Made by a program: the position numbers and the translations under genes. From NCBI GenBank assembly GCA_021800035.1, contig JAJYZJ010000017.1, positions 1-36,347 on the forward strand: a stretch of DNA of 36,347 bases, given 5' to 3'. Below are positions 15,969-22,445 of this stretch, one piece after another (the stretch's first letter is position 1; the number at the start of each line of letters is the position of its first letter). Below the pieces are notes generated by a model, which did no database searches, had not been told where the DNA came from, and saw only the letters and a list, made by a program, of their open reading frames with translations. The DNA comes from an archaeon. Its GTDB lineage: Archaea; Thermoproteota; Thermoprotei_A; Marsarchaeales; Marsarchaeaceae.

Positions 15969-16721
15969 TCAGACCTCGATATCGACTGTAACTGGAGCGT
16001 GGTCAGAGCCGGCCACATTGGCCATTATTGAAGCGTTTGTAACCCTGCTGCGCAATTCTTCTGATACAATGCAGTAGTCTATCCTCCATCCTATGTTCCT
16101 TTTTCTTGCATTGAACCGATAGCTCCACCAGGAGTAGTGACCCCCTCTCGTTTCGAAGAGTCTGAAGGTATCGATGTAACCAGCGGCGAGAAACTTGCTC
16201 ATCCAAGCTCTTTCTTCAGGAGTGAAGCCTGGATTTTTTACGTTATCTTTGGGTCTTGCGATGTCAATTTCTTGGTGCGCTACGTTGAAATCTCCGCAGA
16301 TTACGACTGGCTTTGAGGCTCTGAGTTCCTCAAGTTTATGAAGTATTAACTGATCGAACTTCAGCTTGTCTCTGAGGCGAATCAAGCCGTGCTGCGAATT
16401 GGGGAAGTAAGCGTTTACCACAAAGAGTTCAGGATATTCGAGGAGCATGAGTCTGCCTTCGTTGTCGAAGCCCGAATCCAGAATTTTGTTCCGTACACTC
16501 AAAGGCTTGCTCTTACACATGCTTAACACGCCGCTGTAACCTTTCCTTTTTGCTGGGTTGCAGTAGATTGTATAGCCAAGCCGAGATAGCTCGATTGGAA
16601 CGAAGTCCACCTTTATTTCCTGAAGCAATATGATGTCAGCTTTTGAAGAGATTGCAAATTTCTCGAATCCCTTTCCGAGTACGCTCCTCAGTCCGTTTAC
16701 GTTCCAAGAGACAATTTTCAT
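15969..16721 (-). CDS. xth: Exonuclease III / AP endonuclease
   Basis: A 250-residue Mg2+-dependent endonuclease of the ExoIII/APE1 family that cuts DNA 5' to abasic sites in base excision repair. Seen: MKIVSWNVNGLRS at the start, LLQEIKV with the metal-binding Glu, NAYFPNSQ, GDFNVAH with the catalytic Asp-Asn, the RIDYC segment and the terminal GSDHAPV with the catalytic histidine. The length is normal and no residue is missing. It is convergent with the Cas4-like gene (80 bases apart) and divergent from the dehydrogenase gene at 16878, with 156 bases holding both promoters. Confidence 0.96.
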   Translation of the reverse strand: MKIVSWNVNGLRSVLGKGFEKFAISSKADIILLQEIKVDFVPIELSRLGYTIYCNPAKRKGYSGVLSMCKSKPLSVRNKILDSGFDNEGRLMLLEYPELFVVNAYFPNSQHGLIRLRDKLKFDQLILHKLEELRASKPVVICGDFNVAHQEIDIARPKDNVKNPGFTPEERAWMSKFLAAGYIDTFRLFETRGGHYSWWSYRFNARKRNIGWRIDYCIVSEELRSRVTNASIMANVAGSDHAPVTVDIEV

Positions 16722-16877
16722 TCCGGTGCCCCGATTGGCAAGAAATTCCCGGGTTCCTGAAAGGGGTATTGCTCTGAGCCAAAGAATATTTTGGCGAGCT
16801 GGTCGTATAAGCTGTTTTCTGCCCCATAAGCAAGTTTCATATTCAACTCAATTATTGCTACTATTCGGTTCAGGGTC

Positions 16878-17930
16878 TTGCGAGCATGGTCGTTCTCAGA
16901 TTTCGGAAACTCCAATGTACTCTCTCTTCGCACAGTGCCCGACCCGGAGCCGGTAGACGACGAAGTGTGTATACGTGTGCTCTGTGCAGGAGTGAATCCC
17001 ATCGACCGCTCTATCTACACCGGAAGATTCCCATGGATTTCCACTCCACATACACCGGGAGTCGAAGCGAGTGGCGAGGTCGAAAGTGTTGGGCCTCTCG
17101 TTCGCGGGCTAGAGGAAGGTGACAGAGTGGTGGTCTATCCCAAAAAGTTCTGCGGGCGCTGCATGAACTGCATCCGGGGTAACGAGAACCTGTGCCTTGA
17201 GAACCTCCGCATGGCGTCTGAGCCATACTTGGTCTACATGTACTCCAACGGAGCCTGGGCGGAGAAGGCAATCGCTCCAGAAAGAAATCTCCTCAAGGTA
17301 CCCCGAGCTGTCCCTAATATGGACGCTACCTGCCTTGCGGTCGACGGGCTCACTGCTCAGCACATGATATCTAGGGCGAGTCCCGAGCTCGGGGAGAGCG
17401 CGCTAGTAATTGGGGGAACAGGGGGTGTCGGCTCTTTCTGCGTGCAGCTGGCGAAATTACAGGGACTACGAGTTTCCGCTCTGGTAAGCAGCCCAAACCA
17501 GGTTAAGGCAGCCGAGCGTCTGGGGGCAGAAGTTGTGATTGTTAGGGGAGATAGCGATTTCGAGCGTAAGCTGTTTGATTTCTCTAATGGAAAGGGGGTT
17601 GACATCGTTCTTGATACTGTGGGCGCGTCCGGACTGGAGGCTGGCTACCGCGTGCTCGGCCCAGGGGGGAGATTCGCTAGCTGCGGAGTGCTTACAGGAA
17701 AAGATGCAAACCTCAACCTCTTGCGGCTGTATTGCACCGAGGCTGCGGTTATCGGCTCTACTGGCGGTTCGAGGGCGGAGCTTCAGGCGCTTTTATCATT
17801 GGCCGCCAGGGGCGCTGTAAAACCTCTGGTGGACTCTGTCTTTGATTTCGCTCAATTAAAGTCGGCGACCGCTAGGCTCGACTCTCACGGGCGCCTTGGA
17901 AAGGTAATGTTAAGGGTAGGAAGGGATTAA
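16878..17930 (+). CDS. Medium-chain dehydrogenase/reductase lacking the catalytic zinc site
   Basis: A 350-residue NAD(P)-dependent oxidoreductase. The structural zinc lobe is complete (Cys92, Cys95, Cys98, Cys106), and the cofactor loop is VIGGTGGVGSFCVQLAK near residue 176. The catalytic zinc ligands are missing: the usual Cys is Asn40 in AGVNPID, and the GHE motif reads GVE at 61-63. This places it nearer to quinone oxidoreductases and enoyl/acryloyl reductases than to zinc alcohol dehydrogenases, though it kept the structural zinc. The start is TTG at 16878, with ATTATTG about 24 bases upstream. The substrate is unknown. The DUF72 gene follows after 47 bases on the same strand. Confidence 0.9.
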   Translation: MRAWSFSDFGNSNVLSLRTVPDPEPVDDEVCIRVLCAGVNPIDRSIYTGRFPWISTPHTPGVEASGEVESVGPLVRGLEEGDRVVVYPKKFCGRCMNCIRGNENLCLENLRMASEPYLVYMYSNGAWAEKAIAPERNLLKVPRAVPNMDATCLAVDGLTAQHMISRASPELGESALVIGGTGGVGSFCVQLAKLQGLRVSALVSSPNQVKAAERLGAEVVIVRGDSDFERKLFDFSNGKGVDIVLDTVGASGLEAGYRVLGPGGRFASCGVLTGKDANLNLLRLYCTEAAVIGSTGGSRAELQALLSLAARGAVKPLVDSVFDFAQLKSATARLDSHGRLGKVMLRVGRD

Positions 17931-17977
17931 CTCTTGGAACCAAAACGAGCGTAAAGGTTGGAGACGCAGAGGGCATC

Positions 17978-18799
17978 TTGGAGCGTCTTCGAGTAGGCTG
18001 TTGTGGCTGGTCCTACAAGGAGTGGGTTGGACCTTTTTACAAATCCAGTAAGAATATGCTCGGTCAGTATTCCAGCGTGTTTAAGACTGTAGAGATGGAC
18101 TCCAGTTTCTACGCCATTCCCCGGCGGGAGGTAATGGAAAGAATAGCCTCTATGGTGGCTCAGGATTTCGTGTTTAGTGCGAAGGTCCCCAAAGTAATAA
18201 CACACGAGTCGATGCTACGGAATCGAGATAGCGACAGCATCAACCTCAAAATGTTTGAAAGCGCGCTCGAGCCTATAAGAGGCAAATTGAAACTTATAGT
18301 GATACAGCTTCCGCCGAAGTTTGACTATTCCCACAGGGATGATCTGGAGGCCTTTTTGCGTCTTTGTTCTGACACGGGTGTCAGAACTGCAACCGAGTTC
18401 CGTCACGCAAGCTGGCTCGAGGAAGAGCGTATGCAGGCTTCTTTCGACCTCCTGAGAAGGAATGACTCGAGCTACGTTGCAGTGGACGAACCCTTGCTTC
18501 CTCCTCTTTGCGTAAAGACGGCTTCCCCCGTTTACGTAAGAATGCATGGGAGGGGTAGCGGCCTATGGTACGATTACAGATATTCAAAAGATGAGATGAC
18601 CCAATGGGCTGACAAGGTGCGCGGATTTGTTGTGGACGGCGACGAAGTAATAGTTGTGTTTAACAACCACCCCCATGGCAACGCGCCCTTGAATGCCTTG
18701 GAATTCATGGGGCTATTCGGTGAAAAGGGTCAGAAAAGGGGGGAGATTTCCGACACTCCCGGCGTGGCTACACTCGACGAATTCATCAGCAGGAAGTAG
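17978..18799 (+). CDS. DUF72 (YecE-like) family protein
   Basis: A 273-residue member of the DUF72 family, a TIM-barrel-like fold of unknown biochemical function widespread in bacteria and archaea. Seen: the N-terminal GCCGWSYKEWVGPFY signature, LGQYSSVFKTVEMDSSFY, KVPKVITH, IQLPPKF, TEFRHASW, YVRMHGRG and a late FNNHPHGNAPLNA. All family blocks are in order and the length is typical. The start is TTG at 17978. It probably shares a transcript with the dehydrogenase upstream. A link to DNA or nucleic-acid metabolism has been suggested for the family only loosely. Confidence 0.92.
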   Translation: MERLRVGCCGWSYKEWVGPFYKSSKNMLGQYSSVFKTVEMDSSFYAIPRREVMERIASMVAQDFVFSAKVPKVITHESMLRNRDSDSINLKMFESALEPIRGKLKLIVIQLPPKFDYSHRDDLEAFLRLCSDTGVRTATEFRHASWLEEERMQASFDLLRRNDSSYVAVDEPLLPPLCVKTASPVYVRMHGRGSGLWYDYRYSKDEMTQWADKVRGFVVDGDEVIVVFNNHPHGNAPLNALEFMGLFGEKGQKRGEISDTPGVATLDEFISRK

Positions 18800-18839
18800 T
18801 TTACTTAATTCAAAAGCGCTTCCGGACTTGGTTCAATGG

Positions 18840-18847
18840 ATTTAAAT
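18840..18847 (+). promoter_or_regulatory. TATA box before the metallo-beta-lactamase-fold gene
   Basis: ATTTAAAT within GGATTTAAATC is a strong archaeal TATA box. The expected transcription start is near 18869, downstream of the TTG at 18855 and 13 bases before the GTG at 18882, so it argues for GTG 18882 as the real start of the gene. Confidence 0.5.
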
Positions 18848-18881
18848 CAATGGTTTGCTAACGTCGCTTCGCTCAGTCCCG

Positions 18882-19808
18882 GTGAGTAGTAAAGCGAACG
18901 ACCTGGTCAGTACGGCGAGTTTCGGGATAAAGTGGATTCATGGCTCTGTCCCAAGGTCGGGTAAAAGAGACCCCCCTCTACAACTCTGGCACTTCGACTC
19001 GTCAACGATGATACTCCGCGAGAGCAAGGATATCTCGTTCGAAGCACCTTTCATCTACCTCTTTCTCGGGCGAAAGAAGGCGATGTTGATTGATACAGGG
19101 GCAACGCAAAACAGGAGGAAGTTTCCACTGCGCGATTACGTGGAGAAGGAACTGGAGAAATGGCTCAACTCCAATCCCTACAGGGACTATAGTGTAATTG
19201 TGGCCCATACCCACTCTCACGGTGACCATGTCGCAGGCGACTTGCAGTTTGAAGGCAAACCTGGTACGGTTGTCGTAGGAAAGCAAGTGGGTCAAGTGCT
19301 ATCGTTCTTCGGTATATCTGGAGCCTCAGGAAATGTCGGGCAGGTCGATTTGGGAGGACGAATTATAGAGGTGACACATGTCCCAGGTCACCATCCCGCC
19401 TCAGTAGCATTCTACGACAGCCAGACTGGGTTCTTGGTAACAGGGGACACGGTTTACCCCGGAAGGCTATATGCCAGGGATTACCCCGCTTTCGTTGATA
19501 GCTTGAATAGGCTGGTTGATTTCGCAAAGAGTCGAAAAGTGAGCTACGTGCTGGGAGCCCATGTTGAAATGACAGATACACCTCGGAAAGAATATCCAAT
19601 AGGTGCTAGGTATCAGCCTAATGAGCACCGGCTCGAGATGAGCATGAACGATTTGGTAAACGTTCGAAATGCTGCGACGAGCCTAGTTAACAGACCGGGA
19701 CCCCACATGTTTGACGACTTTGCGATATACCATGGTAGCTGCTATCGCGCACTGTTATCTGGATTGTTCAGGGGTATGGCGACGAACTTGGTCACGCGGT
19801 TTCGTTAA
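18882..19808 (+). CDS. Metallo-beta-lactamase-fold hydrolase
   Basis: A metal-dependent hydrolase of the MBL superfamily, 308 residues from GTG 18882 (317 if the upstream TTG 18855 is used; the TATA box position favours the GTG). Seen: a beta-rich N-terminus with FLGRKKAMLIDTGAT, the metal motif HTHSHGDHVAGD, HVPGHHPAS, VTGDTVYPGR with the bridging Asp, and LGAHVEM with the last histidine. The HxHxDH, H, D and H ligands for two metals are complete. The substrate is unknown; lactonases, glyoxalases, thioesterases and phosphodiesterases share the fold. It stands alone behind its own promoter. A second, different MBL protein lies at 31820-32791. Confidence 0.9.
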   Translation: MSSKANDLVSTASFGIKWIHGSVPRSGKRDPPLQLWHFDSSTMILRESKDISFEAPFIYLFLGRKKAMLIDTGATQNRRKFPLRDYVEKELEKWLNSNPYRDYSVIVAHTHSHGDHVAGDLQFEGKPGTVVVGKQVGQVLSFFGISGASGNVGQVDLGGRIIEVTHVPGHHPASVAFYDSQTGFLVTGDTVYPGRLYARDYPAFVDSLNRLVDFAKSRKVSYVLGAHVEMTDTPRKEYPIGARYQPNEHRLEMSMNDLVNVRNAATSLVNRPGPHMFDDFAIYHGSCYRALLSGLFRGMATNLVTRFR

Positions 19809-20187
19809 GCAGGTTGAAGGCATTCTTTAGAGAGCTCTGGGCCCGGCTTCTCTTGAAATCTCCGTCGCAGGACAAAATGAGTAAACTCGCGATTGGGCTC
19901 GTAAGTTGGTGCTCTACCGATGGAAGGGGCGAGGGTGTTGGGTCATCGACACTCCGAGGTTGGATAGAATCTATTGGTCCAACCTTGGAGAACATATGAG
20001 GAGTATAGTACACTAGAGAAAAATCATGATGAAATGCCCAGGTCAAGCGGCAGAATCTTGGCCTCTTGAGGAAGCGATCGGCGCCAGATGGTGACAAGGC
20101 CACATATCACGGCGACGTAGCTCTCTGACCGCCCTGCCGGTGCGCAGTGTATGGCGCACAGCTCTCGGGAGCCAGTCAACCATTGAG
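19809..20187. other. Region between convergent genes with a long hairpin
   Basis: No convincing gene. A 61-codon forward ORF at 19814-19999 and a 103-codon reverse ORF at 19792-20103 overlap each other and neither has a family feature. The notable element is the 11-bp hairpin at 19954-19988, listed separately. Confidence 0.4.
19954..19988. other. 11-bp hairpin between convergent genes
   Basis: CCGAGGTTGGA pairs with TCCAACCTTGG (one G-U), enclosing a 13-base loop that itself contains the inverted repeat ATAGA-A-TCTAT. It lies about 146 bases after the MBL gene stop. It could be a transcript end structure or part of a small RNA. Confidence 0.5.
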
Positions 20188-20667
20188 CTAAGTGTTCTTC
20201 TGTGAGCAATGGGCGCACTGACTTGTCGTTGCCGACGCAGGTTGGATAAACAGTTTGCTGCAATTGACGCAACTAAAGAGAGTGATTCGCTCGGGGTCTT
20301 CACTCTTTGAGCGCCTGTAGTTCTGCGTCCAGTAATGCTCTCTCAGGAGCGGACCGTCCTCAGTCTGCCGGTTCTCTCCAAATTCAAAGTTCCACGGATA
20401 CCTAGTGGCAACTCTGATATCCGTATCTTCTATTACTAATTTGTTCTCAAAGAGCTTCTCCACGTAACCGCGCAACCATTCAGGGTTAGCGGGAGTCTGG
20501 GCAGGATAGTATGCGACTATTCTGGACACATAGCCCTTGGGGCAAGAGTATACCCCCACTAGTTTGCCGTCAGTATTTTTCAGGTGAAGACTGACCTCTG
20601 AGTCACAGTGACCGTAACACTTGGACTTGGCATTCAGGAAGTTTGTTACGAATTCTGTGTTATCCAA
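20188..20667 (-). CDS. Cysteine-rich zinc-ribbon protein, unknown function
   Basis: A 159-residue protein of a family I cannot name. Near the N-terminus is CYGHC (Cys17, Cys21) with a later lone cysteine in YSCPKGYV; near the C-terminus FSCVNCSKLF and QCAHCSQ form a probable four-cysteine zinc ribbon. The middle holds a strand-rich domain (GKLVGVYSCP, YVSRIVAYYP) and an aromatic, charged segment (ATRYPWNFEFG, EHYWTQNYRR). It is predicted to be soluble. The ATG at 20667 has a TATA-like GATTATTAG about 33 bases upstream. Divergent from the YbjQ-type gene across a palindromic region, it may be regulated together with it. A nucleic-acid or metal-binding role is an inference from the cysteines. 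Confidence 0.8.
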   Translation of the reverse strand: MDNTEFVTNFLNAKSKCYGHCDSEVSLHLKNTDGKLVGVYSCPKGYVSRIVAYYPAQTPANPEWLRGYVEKLFENKLVIEDTDIRVATRYPWNFEFGENRQTEDGPLLREHYWTQNYRRSKSEDPERITLFSCVNCSKLFIQPASATTSQCAHCSQKNT

Positions 20668-20718
20668 AGTTCTTCTAGTGAGGTATTCATGCGGAATCTA
20701 ATAATCCCTACTCGGTCT

Positions 20719-20732
20719 AGGAGCCGGCTCCT
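20719..20732. promoter_or_regulatory. 14-bp palindrome in a divergent promoter region
   Basis: AGGAGCCGGCTCCT is a perfect palindrome between the TATA-like boxes of the two divergent genes: GATTATTAG on the minus strand near 20697-20707 and GTATATT on the plus strand at 20734-20740. It sits immediately upstream of both boxes, a fitting place for a shared activator or repressor. Confidence 0.5.
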
Positions 20733-20810
20733 CGTATATTGTGGCAATGTCACTCGGTAAGTGGTTGAGTCGATGGTATTCTCTGACGCGAGCCTTATGT
20801 TAGTCACGGA

Positions 20811-21173
20811 GTGTGCAAAATCGTGTCATTCTCAAACACCGCGGAAGGCATGATTGTCACGACGTCAAATTATGTGCCAGGATTTGCAGTGTCTCAGGTT
20901 TTGGGAATTGCGGCGGGGATTACCGTAAGGAGCAGAGGGCTCGGGGGACAATTCATTGCGGGCCTGCGAGGAATGCTGGGCGGAGAGATTAAGGAGTTCG
21001 TAGAGAATGCCGAAAAAGCTCGCTCTGTGGCGCTCCAGAAGATGGTGGAACACGCAAAATCCATGGGAGCCGACGCGGTAATTCAGGTGTACTTTGATTC
21101 GAACGAACTGAGTCAAAGTATGGATGAAATAATTGCATACGGCACAGCGGTCAAGCTTGTCCAATCTCATTAA
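20811..21173 (+). CDS. YbjQ/UPF0145 heavy-metal-binding-domain protein
   Basis: A 120-residue (or shorter) protein of the YbjQ/DUF74 family, pentameric in solved examples and of unknown function. Seen: MIVTTSNYVPGF, LGIAAGITVRSRG, QFIAGLRGMLGGEIKEF, ALQKMVEHAKSMGADAVIQV and a final IAYGTAVKL. The family usually begins at the MIVTTS segment, so the ATG at 20850 is a good alternative to the GTG at 20811. Divergent from the zinc-ribbon gene. No cysteine or histidine cluster supports metal binding here, despite the family name. Confidence 0.9.
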   Translation: MCKIVSFSNTAEGMIVTTSNYVPGFAVSQVLGIAAGITVRSRGLGGQFIAGLRGMLGGEIKEFVENAEKARSVALQKMVEHAKSMGADAVIQVYFDSNELSQSMDEIIAYGTAVKLVQSH

Positions 21174-21653
21174 TAGGGCTGAAATGCGAGTTATGCGCTG
21201 AGGCTTCGAGAGGCTCCGAACACCTTCGATAAGTTACTTTCTACGCACAAAGTTCACCGACAGTCCCGGTGGACTGACCCAGGGGATAACCAAAAGCTGG
21301 TTGAATTGATAAAGTTTGGTTCTTAGTAGTCTTGTAGATACTAGGCGGGCTCACTGCACCTGGGGTGGGGACAAACTCCGAGATAAGATTACACATTCCC
21401 TATCCCTGAGGCATTCCGCTTGCAACGGGTTCCAAACCTTTTCTTTGGTAGGTGCGCCAGATTAGCTGCTACAATCAGGTCGGACTGCCTAGCGTAGTAG
21501 AACACGGTAGCGCAAAGTCCTCACAGTCTCGGCCCGAGGCGGTCCACGTTCCGGGTAGTCATTATGTTCATAATCCTGGTTTTTCTGTACCCGCAAAAAT
21601 CGCGGTAATCTTTCGCTCAATTTCCAGCCTTAAGGCTTAAGCATGGGAGGCGA
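21174..21653. other. Intergenic region with several hairpins, possible RNA gene
   Basis: No protein gene is supported; the forward ORF at 21452-21640 is not protein-like. Hairpins are dense in the first half: CAGTCC-CGGT-GGACTG at 21261-21276 and CTTAGTA/TACTAGG at 21322-21345. A segment with AGGGGATAAC near 21280 recalls a 23S rRNA motif but the surroundings do not match. A structured non-coding RNA or the long leader of the Mo hydroxylase small subunit are both possible. Confidence 0.35.
21635..21642 (+). promoter_or_regulatory. TATA-like box before the Mo hydroxylase small subunit
   Basis: GCTTAAGC, partly overlapping CCTTAAGG at 21629-21636, lies 55 bases before the ATG at 21693 and only 16 before the TTG at 21654. 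Transcription would start near 21664, after the TTG, so the ATG at 21693 is the better start. Confidence 0.35.
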
Positions 21654-21692
21654 TTGAAGCCACGTCCTACGTTGGCTCAAAGCAGGACTTTA

Positions 21693-22175
21693 ATGAGAAA
21701 GGTCAATCTGAGGATAAACGGCAAGGATTATGCCGCTGAAATCGAGCCAAGGCTCCTCCTCGTCACTTTCATAAGGGATATTGCCGGACTGACTGGCACC
21801 CACATAGGGTGCGACACTTCGAATTGCGGAGCGTGCACGGTTACTATGGACGGAAAAAGTGTCAAGTCGTGCACGGTTCTAGCCGCTCAGGCTGAAGGCA
21901 AGGAAATAACGACGATTGAGGGGCTCGCGAATGGGGAAGAGCTGCATCCAATTCAAAAGGCGTTTTGGGAGCACCACGGTCTGCAGTGCGGTTACTGCAC
22001 TCCCGGAATGATCATGCAAGCACTCTGGTATCTGAAATTAAATCCATCCCCGACCGAGCAGGAAGTAAGAGAGTCGCTTAGCGGAAACCTGTGCAGGTGT
22101 ACTGGCTACCAAAATATCGTTGATTCAATTTTAGCTGCTGCGGAATACATGCGGAAGGGTAACCAAACGCGCTGA
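21693..22175 (+). CDS. Molybdenum hydroxylase small subunit, 2 x [2Fe-2S]
   Basis: The iron-sulfur subunit of a xanthine dehydrogenase/CO dehydrogenase-family enzyme, 160 residues from ATG 21693 (173 from TTG 21654). The N-terminal plant-ferredoxin domain has [12 protein letters not shown] plus a further cysteine in KSCTV; the C-terminal helical domain has CGYCTPGM and CRCTGYQ. All eight cluster cysteines are present. It passes electrons from the Mo site of the large subunit to an acceptor. The large subunit follows after 270 bases with its own promoter. No FAD-binding medium subunit (CoxM type) is next to them. Confidence 0.93.
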   Translation: MRKVNLRINGKDYAAEIEPRLLLVTFIRDIAGLTGTHIGCDTSNCGACTVTMDGKSVKSCTVLAAQAEGKEITTIEGLANGEELHPIQKAFWEHHGLQCGYCTPGMIMQALWYLKLNPSPTEQEVRESLSGNLCRCTGYQNIVDSILAAAEYMRKGNQTR

Positions 22176-22240
22176 GCTTGCGCGATCCACTCTGCTTTTG
22201 GAGGGTGCTGATTCTGTTAGTTCCAAGCAGGCGCAGCGAA

Positions 22241-22262
22241 AGCAGCGGGGCATCCCCGTGCT
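22241..22262. other. Hairpin between the Mo hydroxylase genes
   Basis: AGCAGCGGGG, loop CAT, CCCCGTGCT: nine base pairs with a single bulged G. It lies about 65 bases after the small-subunit stop. It could end or attenuate transcription, or protect the upstream message from decay, and so set unequal subunit levels. Confidence 0.5.
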
Positions 22263-22411
22263 TTCCCGATCGCCTTGCGCGTGTACGAATTATTGGCTCA
22301 TTCTGCGAAATATTGCAACACAACGCGACACGGTACGTCGCACTGTATTTCCTTTCAGCACCTAAATCGCAAACTGTGTTGCGGTCGAACTGGCGCTGAA
22401 CGAAAGAAACA

Positions 22412-22418
22412 AGTTTAC
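22412..22418 (+). promoter_or_regulatory. TATA-like box of the Mo hydroxylase large subunit
   Basis: AGTTTACC is centred about 31 bases before the ATG at 22446, as for a leaderless or very short leader transcript. It supports that ATG over the longer open frame starting at 22275. Confidence 0.4.
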
Positions 22419-22445
22419 CCAACTTGCCATAACAGTGGCGAGAAT

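Noticed and set aside
19792-20103. Overlapping ORFs of 61 (plus) and 103 (minus) codons
   Set aside because: They lie on opposite strands over the same bases, one runs into the MBL gene, and neither has protein-like features strong enough to keep.
21274-21300. Resemblance to a 23S rRNA motif (AGGGGATAAC)
   Set aside because: Only about ten bases match; the flanks do not follow any rRNA helix, so it is taken as chance.
22275-22445. N-terminal extension of the Mo hydroxylase large subunit
   Set aside because: The 57 residues are Cys/His-rich and unlike the family; the ATG at 22446 has a TATA-like box at the right distance.
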